Assembly: GCA_964495705.1 (NCBI GenBank)
Contig: CAZBWS010000016.1
Coordinates: 1 to 33,671 of the forward strand
Direction: 5' to 3'
Length of the DNA stretch: 33,671 nt
From: CAZBWS01 sp964495705
Lineage (GTDB): Bacteria; Pseudomonadota; Gammaproteobacteria; HTCC5015
Shown: piece after piece, positions 22,953 to 31,729 of the stretch
Layout of the letters: each line of letters starts with the position of its first letter
How positions within the stretch are numbered: the stretch's first letter is position 1
Program-made: the position numbers and the translations under genes
Notes under the pieces: model-generated
The model's input: the letters and a program-made list of their open reading frames with translations, nothing else
What the model was told of the DNA's origin: nothing
The model's database searches: none

Positions 22953-24257
22953 TTAGGAGTCAGCCTTCACCAATTTCGCATAAAAGAACCCATCCGCATT
23001 CAACTCATTACCTGGCAGTAGCTGATGCCCAAAGCCCGTATCAATCGCTTCGGCCAAGTCCAGAGTTTCTAGTTTCGCATCTTCGGCACGCTCTAAAAAC
23101 CGCTGCACCTGATGTTCGTTTTCGGCTTTGAAAATAGAGCAGGTTGCGTACAGTAGAGTGCCGCCAGGCTTGAGGGTTTGCCATACGGCATCCAAGCACT
23201 CGCCCTGTAACTCAACGAGTGGAGCAATATCTTCGGGCTGGCGCAGTGTCTTGATATCGGGGTTGCGGCGGATGACGCCAGTGGCGGAACAAGGTGCATC
23301 CAACAAAATACGATCAAAGGCTTCTTCATTCCACCAATCTTCAGTTTGTCGTAAATCTGCAGCAATAACTTCCGCTGACACACCAAGACGATGTAAATTT
23401 TCACCAATTCGAACAATGCGTTTGGTTTCTAGTTCTACTGCAGTTAGTTGGCATTCGGGGGCATGCTCTAATATATGCCCTGTTTTTCCCCCAGGTGCGG
23501 CGCAAGCGTCGAGAATATGCTCGCCATTTTCAGGGGCTAATAACTGGGTGGCCAATTGCGCGGCAATATCTTGAACAGAAACGTCGCCGTCCTCAAAGCC
23601 AGGTAATTCACTTACATCGACCGGCTTGTCCAAGATTAGTGCGGATAGGCTGGCAGCAGGTATGTGTGCATCAATATCCGCATCGCTTAGTTTGTTTAAA
23701 TAGCTATCTCTATCTGTTCTATTTAAGTTCACTCGCAAGCTCATCGGCGGCCGTTCTAAAGCAGCTTCTGCGGCATCACGCCAGTGCTGCGGCCAGTTGC
23801 CCTTCATAAACTTCAACATCCAACTGGGGTGGCTGAATAAGGGCACTTCTTTTTTCTGTAAATTTGCCTGGATGTCATCGCGTTGACGCACGGCATTGCG
23901 TAGTACGCCATTGACTACGCCCTTGGCCCACTCCTTATCACGCCAAACCACTAGCTCAACGGCGGCATTGACGGCGGCGTGGTCGGGTACGCGCATTTCA
24001 AATAGCTGATACAGGGCCATCTCAACGATCATGGCCAAGTCTTGGTCTTTGGGTTTGAAGCGCTTTTGCAGTAGTTGGCTGGCGATCCAGTTTAGGCGCG
24101 GGTGATAGCGCATAACACCATAGACTAGCTCTTGGCTTAGGGCTTTATCTCGCGGGTCAGATATGCGCTTGGCCAGCTCGGGCATAACGGCATTCAGAGA
24201 GTGGCCATGGTCGATGACTTGTAATAAACACCACAGAGCTTGTTTGCGCGCAGCCAT
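22953..24257 (-). CDS. rsmB: 16S rRNA (cytosine-967-C5)-methyltransferase
   Basis: SAM-dependent m5C methyltransferase of 16S rRNA (434 aa), also called Sun or Fmu. A NusB-like N-terminal helical domain (residues about 1-140) leads into the catalytic domain. The SAM loop is ILDACAAPGGKTGHILE, the motif IV cysteine is in LDAPCSATGVIRRNPDIK, and the catalytic cysteine is in LLYATCSIF. The ATG at 24257 overlaps the fmt stop by one base. It carries one exact and two near copies of the recurrent 9-mer, two of which face each other 27 bases apart. Confidence 0.96.
   Translation of the reverse strand: MAARKQALWCLLQVIDHGHSLNAVMPELAKRISDPRDKALSQELVYGVMRYHPRLNWIASQLLQKRFKPKDQDLAMIVEMALYQLFEMRVPDHAAVNAAVELVVWRDKEWAKGVVNGVLRNAVRQRDDIQANLQKKEVPLFSHPSWMLKFMKGNWPQHWRDAAEAALERPPMSLRVNLNRTDRDSYLNKLSDADIDAHIPAASLSALILDKPVDVSELPGFEDGDVSVQDIAAQLATQLLAPENGEHILDACAAPGGKTGHILEHAPECQLTAVELETKRIVRIGENLHRLGVSAEVIAADLRQTEDWWNEEAFDRILLDAPCSATGVIRRNPDIKTLRQPEDIAPLVELQGECLDAVWQTLKPGGTLLYATCSIFKAENEHQVQRFLERAEDAKLETLDLAEAIDTGFGHQLLPGNELNADGFFYAKLVKADS
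23675..23683 (+). repeat. TATCCGCAT word, in rsmB
   Basis: Exact copy encoding Asp-Ala-Asp-Ile on the minus strand. The one-mismatch form GTGCGGATA lies in opposite orientation at 23639-23647 and encodes Leu-Ser-Ala. Confidence 0.85.
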
Positions 24258-25198
24258 TAACCGAGCACCTCGTCTGTTAGGTTGTTGGCATTCACAAAGT
24301 CCTTAATGTTAAGTGGCTTGCCACCGGGTAGTTGGAGCTTGGTAATGCGCAATATTCCATCGCCTGTAGCAATATCTAGGCCTTGCTTGGTGCAGGCGAT
24401 AACTGTGCCTGGCAGACTATCCGCATTATCCTCTAGCGCTTCCGCCATCCAAAAACGCAGAGGCTTACCATTGCGTTGGGTGTAGCAAATAGGCCAAGGG
24501 CTCATTGCGCGAATCTTGCGTGACAGGGCTAATGCGGATAGATTGAAATCAAGTTGCGCCTCGGCTTTGCTCAATTTCTTGGCGTAATTTGCAAGGGCTC
24601 CATCCTGCTTTTCGCCCTTCAGCGTGCCTTCCAATAACTGAGGTAAATGTTGCATCAGCAGCGGGCCGCCTAGCTCAGAAAGCCGATCATGTAAGGTTTG
24701 TCCCGTTTCAACATTGCTGATTGGCGTGACTGCTTTGGCGAGCATGTCTCCTGTGTCTAGGCCAATATCCATCTGCATGAGAGTGATGCCGGTTTCTGAA
24801 TCCCCTGCCTCTATCGCGCGCTGAATGGGCGCCGCACCACGCCAGCGCGGCAGAATAGAGGCGTGCAAGTTCACACAGCCATGGGTCGGAATCGTTAATA
24901 CGGATTCGGGCAGCAATAAGCCATAGGCGGCTACGACCATCAAGTCTGGTTGTAGGTCTTGCAGTATCTGGCTGTCTTCTGCTGCTTTAAAGTTCAGCGG
25001 TTGGTAGACGGGAATATTTGCATCTAATGCGCATTGCTTAACGGGGCTGGCCTGTAGTTTTCGCCCGCGCCCAGCGGGGCGGTCGGGCTGGCTGTAAATG
25101 GCGACAACTTCATAGGTATCTGATTGCCCGTCGATGAGTGCCTGCAGTGCGGGCACAGCGAAGTCTGGCGTACCTGCATAGATAATTCTTTTCTTCAT
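24257..25198 (-). CDS. fmt: methionyl-tRNA formyltransferase
   Basis: Formylates initiator Met-tRNA with 10-formyl-tetrahydrofolate (313 aa). RIIYAGTPDFAVPALQALI, the catalytic block CVNLHASILPRWRGAAPIQRAI (Asn and His), GITLMQMDIGLDTGDMLA (Asp) and the C-terminal OB-like domain (MSPWPICYTQRNGKPLRFW...) are standard. It starts four bases after def, the deformylase that removes the formyl group after translation starts. It contains two exact copies of the 9-mer. Confidence 0.97.
   Translation of the reverse strand: MKKRIIYAGTPDFAVPALQALIDGQSDTYEVVAIYSQPDRPAGRGRKLQASPVKQCALDANIPVYQPLNFKAAEDSQILQDLQPDLMVVAAYGLLLPESVLTIPTHGCVNLHASILPRWRGAAPIQRAIEAGDSETGITLMQMDIGLDTGDMLAKAVTPISNVETGQTLHDRLSELGGPLLMQHLPQLLEGTLKGEKQDGALANYAKKLSKAEAQLDFNLSALALSRKIRAMSPWPICYTQRNGKPLRFWMAEALEDNADSLPGTVIACTKQGLDIATGDGILRITKLQLPGGKPLNIKDFVNANNLTDEVLG
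24418..24426 (+). repeat. TATCCGCAT word, in fmt (first)
   Basis: Exact copy. The coding strand reads AAT GCG GAT AGT, Asn-Ala-Asp-Ser. Confidence 0.85.
24532..24540 (-). repeat. TATCCGCAT word, in fmt (second)
   Basis: Exact copy in opposite orientation, 105 bases from the first. The coding strand reads CTA TCC GCA, Leu-Ser-Ala. Confidence 0.85.
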
Positions 25199-25202
25199 GA
25201 TG

Positions 25203-25721
25203 TTAAGCAGACTTATCCAGCGCGCCCTGTTTTTTGAGCTTTTCTAGTTTTTTCTGGATACGGTTGCGTTTTAGTGGGGAAATGTAGTCGACAAACAGTT
25301 TTCCATCTAAATGATCAATTTCATGTTGGATGCAAACCGCTTGCAGCTCGGAGCATTCTAGTTTGAATTTTTTGCCGTCGCGATCTAAGGCTTCAACAAT
25401 AATGTGGTCTGCACGTTCTACGTCTTCATAGAAGCCAGGCACGGACAGGCAGCCTTCTTGCATGACTTCAATGCCATCGGCAACGAGGATTTTAGGGTTG
25501 ATGAAAACCAGGGGCTGATTGCCCTCCTCGGATATGTCGGTAACCAGCACACGCTTGTGGACGTTGACTTGAATGGCCGCAAGGCCAATACCAGGTGCGT
25601 CGTACATGGTCTCCAGCATGTCGTCGACTAGCTGGCGGATTTCGTCGTTCACTTCAGCCACGGGAGGGCATTTTTGGCGTAAACGGGGATCTGGAAAATG
25701 GAGTATGTCTAAGATAGCCAC
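25203..25721 (-). CDS. def: peptide deformylase
   Basis: Metal-dependent hydrolase (172 aa) that removes the N-formyl group from nascent proteins. Its three motifs are present: GIGLAAIQV (motif 1), EGCLSVPG with metal-binding Cys91 (motif 2) and QHEIDHLDG with His133/His137 and Glu134 (motif 3). The start is a GTG at 25721, chosen because the following AILDILHFPDPRLR aligns with the family N-terminus; the ribosome site is weak. It is the first gene of the def-fmt-rsmB-trkA-trkH series and is divergent from the LysM gene. Confidence 0.97.
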   Translation of the reverse strand: MAILDILHFPDPRLRQKCPPVAEVNDEIRQLVDDMLETMYDAPGIGLAAIQVNVHKRVLVTDISEEGNQPLVFINPKILVADGIEVMQEGCLSVPGFYEDVERADHIIVEALDRDGKKFKLECSELQAVCIQHEIDHLDGKLFVDYISPLKRNRIQKKLEKLKKQGALDKSA

Positions 25722-25857
25722 TGCAATAACCTAGCTTTTCAAGTAATTTTACAATATTGTTCGATAAGACTATGATTGTACTGGATTAAATGTGCTCTGT
25801 AATTGCTAAATCCAGAGACAAAAAGCGCTTAGCTACAACCACACGCGAGATAAAAAC
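25722..25857. promoter_or_regulatory. divergent promoter region, def / LysM gene
   Basis: 136 A+T-rich bases between the divergent def and LysM starts must carry both promoters. Candidates are TTGTAC with TAATTG about 18 bases on for the + strand, and a TAAAAT on the - strand close to def. None is strong enough for a firm call, and I see no operator palindrome. Confidence 0.4.
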
Positions 25858-27162
25858 ATGTTGGCACGCGGTTCAAAAGATAAAAAAACTGTTAAATTCA
25901 ATAACTTAACACGCTTTAAAACGGCTGCCTTGCTGCCTATTGTAGCAGCTTTGCTAAGTGCTTGTGGCTCCTCTGCCAACGTCAAGCAAGGCGGAGAGTT
26001 TGGCTTTGGGGCAGAAACGACTGATATCGCCCCTGTGGCGGCGGCAGCAACTCCGGCAATAGAAGAGTTTGAGGTAAAAGTTAATGCTGCAAAAGTATTG
26101 CCAAAGCCAAAAGTGGTCTCAATTAGAGATGGCGCACCGAGCCAGTATCTCGTTAAAAAAGGCGATACGCTCTGGGATATTTCGAAAAAATTCCTGTCAG
26201 AGCCTTGGCTTTGGCCTGAAGTGTGGTATTTCAATCCTCAAATTGTAAACCCCCATTTGATTTACCCTGGCGATACCTTGGTGATGAGTTATGTGGGCAA
26301 TAAGCCACAAATTCGTGTGCTGCGCCCGGGCCAGCAGGTACTCAGTGGTGTGAACGCTGAAATTTCGGGCTTCGATGTGCCAAATAAGGTGGTTAAATTG
26401 TCACCTCGTATTAGGGGCGAACGTATTGAGTCCGCTATTCCCACAATTCCTCTTAATTCTATTAGTGCTTTCCTAGATTCATCAAGGGTAATGACAGAAG
26501 AGGAGTTGGAGGCCTTGCCGATTATTATAGGCTCGCTAGATAATCATTTGGTATCTGGTCCTGATACAACCGTTTATGCTGTAAATGTCCCGGAGAGTGA
26601 TGATACTCGCTATAGTGTTGTACGTAAGGGCAGAGTGTTTAAGCATCATAAAACTCAAGAGCTATTGGGTTATGAAGTCTTAGAGATTGGCGATGCAAAA
26701 TTAACAAGCAAAGCGAATATTGACGGCATAAGTAATTTTGTTGTCAATAAAAACATACGTGAAGTTTTAAAAAAGGATATGTTGGCTGGCCCTGATACTA
26801 ATTCTATTAATTCTAGCTTCCTCCCCTCCTCTCCAGCAGTTGAAGTAAGCGGGGAAATTATTGCTTTGCATAATGCAATTTCAAATGTTGCGAGAAATCA
26901 AATTATTATAATTGATATAGGGTCGAGAGATGGTTTGGAGATAGGGAATGTGTTGGCTATCGATCAGGCTGGTGCAATTGTAAGAGAGAAGTTACCTGGC
27001 AGCACTAGATCAAAGAAAATACAATTGCCAAGTGTAAAGGCAGGCCTAGCGTTAATATTTCGCGTCTACGATCGCGTAAGTTATGGCTTGATTGTAGATT
27101 CCAGTCGCACTATCCATGTCTCCGATAAAGTTCGCAATCCACAAATATCGAAAGACTTTTAA
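25858..27162 (+). CDS. LysM-domain lipoprotein
   Basis: Predicted cell-envelope protein (434 aa). A basic N-region, a hydrophobic stretch and the lipobox LSAC (Cys36) point to a lipoprotein; the N-region is long (about 23 residues), but no other start codon is better. A LysM peptidoglycan-binding domain follows at about 96-143: QYLVKKGDTLWDISKKFL...PEVWYFNPQIVNPHLIYPGDTL. The rest (about 290 residues) is without a recognised domain and is visibly more A+T-rich in the gene. A LysM gene between def and dprA is also found in Pseudomonas, so its place is conserved, but the role is unknown. Confidence 0.9.
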   Translation: MLARGSKDKKTVKFNNLTRFKTAALLPIVAALLSACGSSANVKQGGEFGFGAETTDIAPVAAAATPAIEEFEVKVNAAKVLPKPKVVSIRDGAPSQYLVKKGDTLWDISKKFLSEPWLWPEVWYFNPQIVNPHLIYPGDTLVMSYVGNKPQIRVLRPGQQVLSGVNAEISGFDVPNKVVKLSPRIRGERIESAIPTIPLNSISAFLDSSRVMTEEELEALPIIIGSLDNHLVSGPDTTVYAVNVPESDDTRYSVVRKGRVFKHHKTQELLGYEVLEIGDAKLTSKANIDGISNFVVNKNIREVLKKDMLAGPDTNSINSSFLPSSPAVEVSGEIIALHNAISNVARNQIIIIDIGSRDGLEIGNVLAIDQAGAIVREKLPGSTRSKKIQLPSVKAGLALIFRVYDRVSYGLIVDSSRTIHVSDKVRNPQISKDF

Positions 27163-27183
27163 TTAACTAGCTATTCAAAGGTC

Positions 27184-28287
27184 ATGGATGACTTATCACT
27201 TTGGCTCAGGCTCTGGCATACGCGGGGCTTGGGTGCAGTATCTAGCTTACGTCTAATAGATCAATTCTCTTCTATTCAGGCAGTTTTCTCTGCTTCGCAT
27301 TCCTCCCTCGTTAGTTCTGGCCTGAAGGCCTCAGTTGCAACATCTTTGCTTAATGATAAGCAGGCTGCGGTAGTTGACTCTGCAATGGCGTGGCGAGAGC
27401 ATAAGGGCAACGACATTCTTACATTTGGTGATAGTCGCTACCCTGAATTACTCAAACAGAGCCCCTCCGCTCCAGCAGTATTATTTGTTAAAGGTGAGAT
27501 TGATGTATTAGCTGAGCCGCAGCTGGCGATGGTGGGGAGCAGAAATCCTAGCCAAGGAGGAAAAGATACAGCACAGCAGTTTGCTCGACATTTTAGTCAG
27601 GCGGGCTTGCTAGTGACCAGTGGTTTGGCTTTGGGCGTTGACGCTGAAAGCCATCAGGGGGCTATTGCTGCGGGTACTCCGACTATCGCTGTCGTAGCCA
27701 CGGGGCTGGATCGCGTGTATCCAGCACGACATAAGACCTTAGCTGAGGAAATTTTAGCCAATGGTGGCGCAATAGTGTCGGAATTCCCCTTGGGAACTAG
27801 CCCTAAAGCCGAGCACTTTCCGCAGCGTAACCGGATTATTGCAGGCTTGAGTTTGGGTACGTTAGTTGTTGAAGCTGCACTGCGTAGTGGTTCTTTGATT
27901 ACTGCACGCCAAGCGCGGGAAGCGGGCAGGGAAGTTTTCGCAATTCCAGGTTCAATTCACAACCCTATGAGCAAGGGCTGCCATGCTCTGATCAAGCAAG
28001 GAGCGAAATTGGTGGAAGTGGCTGATGATATTCTTGAAGAGCTGGGCCCTCAGTTAGCGCATATTATCCAGTGCCCAACGGGGGTGCCTGTTAACCATTC
28101 ATTCCCAATAAATAATAATGATCACGAAATCCTGCTCAAGGCTATGGGCTACGACCCCGTTACAGTCGATCAACTCATATTGCAATGTCGTTTTAATGCA
28201 CCTGAAATCGCCTCTATGCTATTGATTCTCGAACTTGAAGGAAAAGTCCACAGTGAGTCTGGCGGTCGCTTTCAGCGTGTTAAATAA
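27184..28287 (+). CDS. dprA: DNA-processing protein DprA
   Basis: Single-strand DNA-binding RecA loader of natural transformation (367 aa). A short N-terminal helical region precedes the Rossmann-like core (about 80-285): AMVGSRNPSQGGKD, VTSGLALGVDAESHQGAIAAG, TIAVVATGLDRVYPARH, the FPQRNRIIAGLSLGTLVVEA block and SGSLITARQAREAGREVFAIPG. A C-terminal winged-helix (DML1-like) domain follows. DprA occurs in many non-competent bacteria too, so it does not prove competence, but it matters for the repeated-word finding. Spacing to the LysM gene is 21 bases, so one transcript is likely. Confidence 0.97.
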   Translation: MDDLSLWLRLWHTRGLGAVSSLRLIDQFSSIQAVFSASHSSLVSSGLKASVATSLLNDKQAAVVDSAMAWREHKGNDILTFGDSRYPELLKQSPSAPAVLFVKGEIDVLAEPQLAMVGSRNPSQGGKDTAQQFARHFSQAGLLVTSGLALGVDAESHQGAIAAGTPTIAVVATGLDRVYPARHKTLAEEILANGGAIVSEFPLGTSPKAEHFPQRNRIIAGLSLGTLVVEAALRSGSLITARQAREAGREVFAIPGSIHNPMSKGCHALIKQGAKLVEVADDILEELGPQLAHIIQCPTGVPVNHSFPINNNDHEILLKAMGYDPVTVDQLILQCRFNAPEIASMLLILELEGKVHSESGGRFQRVK

Positions 28288-28307
28288 GCGGTTTTATTAG
28301 ACTTTAC

Positions 28308-28336
28308 TTGCAATTCCTTACAACAAACCTTATATA
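28308..28336 (+). promoter_or_regulatory. sigma-70-like promoter of topA
   Basis: TTGCAA (28308-28313), 17 bases, TATATA (28331-28336). Spacing is ideal and both boxes are close to consensus. It would start RNA near 28343, about 70 bases before the topA ATG. Confidence 0.55.
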
Positions 28337-28351
28337 TGCCCACACTTAAGC

Positions 28352-28377
28352 CTATAGGTGCCGTTTTATACCTATAG
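28352..28377 (+). promoter_or_regulatory. hairpin in the topA leader
   Basis: CTATAGGT and ACCTATAG (8-bp stem, 10-base loop) fall within the predicted topA leader, just after the putative start point. There is no T-tract, so it is not an obvious terminator. It might be an operator or an mRNA-stability element. Confidence 0.35.
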
Positions 28378-28414
28378 CCCATCGCATTAAGCCGCGTCAG
28401 CGAAGAGAAAAACT

Positions 28415-30724
28415 ATGAGCAAGAATCTCGTCATTGTGGAATCACCTGCAAAATGTAAAACCATTAAAAAGTATTTGGGCAAGGACTTTGAGGTTATGGC
28501 CTCTTATGGCCATTTACGCGACTTAATCCCCAAGGAAGGTGCGGTCAACCCGAATGACAATTTCGCGATGATCTATGAGCCGATTGAACGCAATATGAAG
28601 CATATTAGCGAAATCAAAAAGGCGATTAAAAAAGCTGACACCCTCTATCTCGCGACTGACCCCGACCGCGAAGGTGAAGCGATTTCTTGGCATTTAAAAG
28701 AGTTGCTTGACGAAGCGGGCCTGCTCAAGAAAAAAGAAGTTCGCCGTATTGTTTTTAACCAGATCACTAAGAAGGCGGTTAATGACGCGGTTGAAAATCC
28801 TCGTGAACTGTCTTATGACCTGATTAATGCTCAGCAAGCGCGCCGTGCACTGGACTATTTAGTCGGCTTTAATTTGTCCCCATTGTTGTGGCGAAAAATT
28901 CGCCGCGGATTGTCTGCTGGCCGAGTGCAAAGTCCTGCTCTGCGTTTGATCGTTGAGCGCGAATTAGAAATACAGAAATTCCAACCGAAGGAATATTGGA
29001 CCTTAGAAGCCGACTTGAATAAGGATAAAAACAAATTTAGCGCTAAGCTAAATGTCTTGGGCGGCGAGAAGGTTAAACAGTTTAGTATTACTGAAACCGG
29101 TGGCGCTAACGCCGCACGTGAACAGTTATTAAAAGCGGCTGACGGTAAGCTAAAGGTCGCCAAGGTTGAGCGCAAGCAGCGCAAGCGCAATCCCTCACCG
29201 CCCTTTACTACCTCAACTATGCAGCAGGAAGCTATCCGCAAGTTAGGCTTCTCTGCATCTCGCGCCATGTCGGTGGCGCAGCAGTTATATGAAGGTGTTG
29301 ATGTAGGCGAGGGCGCAACAGGTCTGATCACTTATATGCGTACCGACTCGGTAATGCTAGCGCAAGAAGCCTTGGAAGAAATTCGCGGCATGATCACAGA
29401 CCGCTACGGGGCTGATTTCTTACCCAAGGAGCCGCGCACTTTTAAGACGAAAGCAAAAAATGCACAGGAAGCCCACGAGGCTATTCGACCAACCTCCGCC
29501 TTGCGTCACCCCGACGATATTAAAAACAAGCTGAGCAAGGACCAATTTAAGCTTTATCGCTTAATCTGGAATCGTACGGTGGCTTGCCAAATGATTCATG
29601 CGGTCATGAATACAGTAGCAGCGGACTTGGAGCCCAGTGCAGACGCGGGCGGACACCAATTCCGCGCTACAGGCCAAACGATTCACCATGCAGGCTTTAT
29701 GTCGGTGTATCAAGAAAGCCAGGATGACGGCAAGGGGGACGACGACGAAAAAATGTTGCCAACCTTGGAAGAAGGTCAGCTTATAGAGCTATTAGAAATC
29801 CGAGCAGATCAACACTTTACCGAGCCACCACCACGCTTTACTGAAGCAAGCTTAGTTAAAACCTTGGAAGAGTTCGGTATCGGTCGCCCCTCTACCTATG
29901 CGAGTATTATTTCTACGTTGCAGAATCGCGAGTACGTTACGCTAGAGAAAAAACGCTTTGAGCCGACAGATGTCGGTGAGGTGGTTAACCGCTTTTTAAC
30001 TTTGTATTTCACTCAGTATGTCGATTATGACTTTACGGCTAAGTTGGAAGACGAGCTAGATGCGGTAGCTAACGGCGACCTGGAATGGATCCCCGTTATG
30101 GAGCGCTTCTGGGGTGGTTTTATCGAGCGCGTACAAACCACAGAAACGGGTGTATCACGTCAAGACGTAACCTCTGTGGATATGGAGGAGAAGTGCCCTA
30201 AGTGCGGAAGCCATTTACAAACTAAGCTCGGCCGCAGTGGCAAATTTATTGGTTGTTCAGGCTACCCTGATTGCGACTATACCCGTAATGTTGACGAAGA
30301 TGATAGCGAGCCAGAGATCATTGAAGGGCGCTCGTGCCCTGAGTGTGAAAGCGATTTGATTGTTAAGCGCAGCCGCTACGGCAAGTTTATTGGCTGTACC
30401 GGGTACCCCGAATGTAAGCACACGGAGCCCTTGGAAAAGCCCGAAGATACGGGCGTTGAATGTCCACAGTGTCATCAGGGTAGCTTGTTAAAGCGCAAGT
30501 CCCGTCGCGGCAAGGTTTTTTACTCCTGTAATCGCTACCCTGATTGTGAATATGCGATCTGGAACGCGCCATTGGCAGAGCCTTGCCCAACGTGTTGCTG
30601 GCCGATTACCAGCATCAAGACGACCAAGCGCAAAGGTACTGAGCGCGTTTGTCCGCAGGCAGATTGTCGCTTTAGTGAGCCCGCTGAGGAGCACGCACCG
30701 AAGCCGGAGAAAGAGGAGGATTAG
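28415..30724 (+). CDS. topA: DNA topoisomerase I
   Basis: Type IA topoisomerase relaxing negative supercoils (769 aa). The TOPRIM domain starts LVIVESPAKCKTIKKYLG and has DPDREGEAISWHL. The catalytic Tyr307 lies in GLITYMRTDS, and VGFNLSPLLWRKIRRGLSAGRVQSPALRLI is the type IA signature. At the C-terminus there are four cysteine-rich ribbons from about residue 594, three with CPxC...GKFxGCxxYPxC-type patterns and a last CPTC...CPQADC. E. coli TopA is longer (865 aa), so the tail is shorter here. ESPAKCKTI replaces the commoner ESPAKAKTI by one residue. Its stop overlaps the tsaC GTG. Confidence 0.98.
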   Translation: MSKNLVIVESPAKCKTIKKYLGKDFEVMASYGHLRDLIPKEGAVNPNDNFAMIYEPIERNMKHISEIKKAIKKADTLYLATDPDREGEAISWHLKELLDEAGLLKKKEVRRIVFNQITKKAVNDAVENPRELSYDLINAQQARRALDYLVGFNLSPLLWRKIRRGLSAGRVQSPALRLIVERELEIQKFQPKEYWTLEADLNKDKNKFSAKLNVLGGEKVKQFSITETGGANAAREQLLKAADGKLKVAKVERKQRKRNPSPPFTTSTMQQEAIRKLGFSASRAMSVAQQLYEGVDVGEGATGLITYMRTDSVMLAQEALEEIRGMITDRYGADFLPKEPRTFKTKAKNAQEAHEAIRPTSALRHPDDIKNKLSKDQFKLYRLIWNRTVACQMIHAVMNTVAADLEPSADAGGHQFRATGQTIHHAGFMSVYQESQDDGKGDDDEKMLPTLEEGQLIELLEIRADQHFTEPPPRFTEASLVKTLEEFGIGRPSTYASIISTLQNREYVTLEKKRFEPTDVGEVVNRFLTLYFTQYVDYDFTAKLEDELDAVANGDLEWIPVMERFWGGFIERVQTTETGVSRQDVTSVDMEEKCPKCGSHLQTKLGRSGKFIGCSGYPDCDYTRNVDEDDSEPEIIEGRSCPECESDLIVKRSRYGKFIGCTGYPECKHTEPLEKPEDTGVECPQCHQGSLLKRKSRRGKVFYSCNRYPDCEYAIWNAPLAEPCPTCCWPITSIKTTKRKGTERVCPQADCRFSEPAEEHAPKPEKEED

Positions 30725-31272
30725 TGTCTTCTGATTTTACCCAGTGCCTCGCTGCCCTGCAGCGCGGCGAGGTGATAACCTACGCCACAGAGGCCGTCTA
30801 TGGTCTCGGCTGCGACCCTGACAACCTGTCAGCAGTACAACAGATATTAGATTTAAAGCGGCGCCCTATCGAAAAGGGCGTAATCGTTGTTGCGGGAGAG
30901 CTGCAGCAACTACGCTCATGGGTTGATATTGACACCCTTGCCACAGCCTATCCGCATGTATTGGAAACTTGGCCTGGCCCACATACTTGGTTAGTACCGT
31001 GTAGACCAGAAACACCGGCATATCTAACCGGCCGCTTTAATACTCTGGCCGTTCGTGTGAGTGAACACCCCGATATTAAGCGGCTGTGTGCAGCCCTAGG
31101 TAAAGGAATTGTCTCGACCAGTGCAAACCCCTCAGGAGAGCAGCCTGCGCGAAGCGCTGAACAAGCCAAGGCTTATTTTCCTGCTGTGTCTGCATTACAA
31201 GGTCAGGTCAACCCGCTTGCCCAGCCCTCTGTCATTCGCGATGCTAAAACGCAGGCCGTTATTCGTAATTAG
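30724..31272 (+). CDS. tsaC: L-threonylcarbamoyladenylate synthase
   Basis: YrdC-fold enzyme (182 aa) making threonylcarbamoyl-AMP for the t6A37 modification of ANN-decoding tRNAs. It is the short TsaC form without the Sua5 domain. AALQRGEVITYATEAVYGLGCDPDN, LDLKRRPIEKGVIVVA, GPHTWLVPC and GIVSTSANPSGEQPA are family landmarks. The start is a GTG at 30724 sharing a base with the topA stop (TAGTG), preceded by GAGGAGG. Its end overlaps the convergent downstream gene by four bases. Confidence 0.95.
   Translation: MSSDFTQCLAALQRGEVITYATEAVYGLGCDPDNLSAVQQILDLKRRPIEKGVIVVAGELQQLRSWVDIDTLATAYPHVLETWPGPHTWLVPCRPETPAYLTGRFNTLAVRVSEHPDIKRLCAALGKGIVSTSANPSGEQPARSAEQAKAYFPAVSALQGQVNPLAQPSVIRDAKTQAVIRN
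30949..30957 (+). repeat. TATCCGCAT word, in tsaC
   Basis: Exact copy with the extended context CAGCCTATCCGCAT. It is read TAT CCG CAT, Tyr-Pro-His. Confidence 0.85.
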
Positions 31273-31718
31273 TCATAGCGCTTGCCATCAACCTCAATCC
31301 ACCCGCCTCTACCGCCTTTGGGGTTGTGATGAGTCCAGTGCAAAACGCCGCCCTTGTCGCTCCATTCATAGCGGCCTTTTATCCAAATACTAGCGCCAGC
31401 GCGAATAGGTGCGCGAGGTGCTAAGTCGATATTGTGTGCGACAAGTATGCTTTGTCCGTTTGCTAGATTAACTAAAAAACGTTGATGGCGACTGCCCTTG
31501 TTATCGTCCATGAGTGTCTTGCGGACTTTGACTTTAACGGTCGCCCAGACTTTTGATTGTCGCTTGGTAAAGGCCGTTTGCAATAATGCGGATTGGTCGT
31601 TGTACGTACTACGTTGGCTTACACCGTTATCAGGCGATGGTTGATTGGCCGGGGCAAAGAAATAGCCTAGTGCAGCAACGACGAGAACAAGGATCAGGTT
31701 GATGAGTTTTTTTTGCAT
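31269..31718 (-). CDS. DUF3465-like exported protein
   Basis: Protein of 149 aa with an N-terminal hydrophobic segment (LINLILVLVVAALGYFFA) acting as a signal anchor. A soluble domain with VKVRKTLMDDNKGSRHQRFLVNL, ILVAHNIDLAPRAP and IWIKGRYEWSDKGGVLHWTHHNPKG...GGWIEVDGKRYD follows. The last part matches my memory of the DUF3465 family, whose function is unknown; it has an OB-fold-like look. The stop overlaps the tsaC stop by four bases in convergent arrangement. It follows the larger gene at 31730 by 11 bases, so the two probably form a transcript. Confidence 0.82.
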   Translation of the reverse strand: MQKKLINLILVLVVAALGYFFAPANQPSPDNGVSQRSTYNDQSALLQTAFTKRQSKVWATVKVKVRKTLMDDNKGSRHQRFLVNLANGQSILVAHNIDLAPRAPIRAGASIWIKGRYEWSDKGGVLHWTHHNPKGGRGGWIEVDGKRYD

Positions 31719-31729
31719 AGGGTGCTCGT

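Noticed and set aside
23639..23683. Inverted near-pair of the 9-mer inside rsmB as a terminator
   Set aside because: The two sites are 27 bases apart within a coding sequence and one is a mismatch copy, so premature termination there is unlikely.
24541..30948. Absence of exact TATCCGCAT copies over 6.4 kb (fmt 5' part to tsaC)
   Set aside because: At about one copy per 2.1 kb, a gap of this size has a chance probability of about 5 percent for one chosen interval, and more when any interval counts, so I do not treat it as a cold spot.
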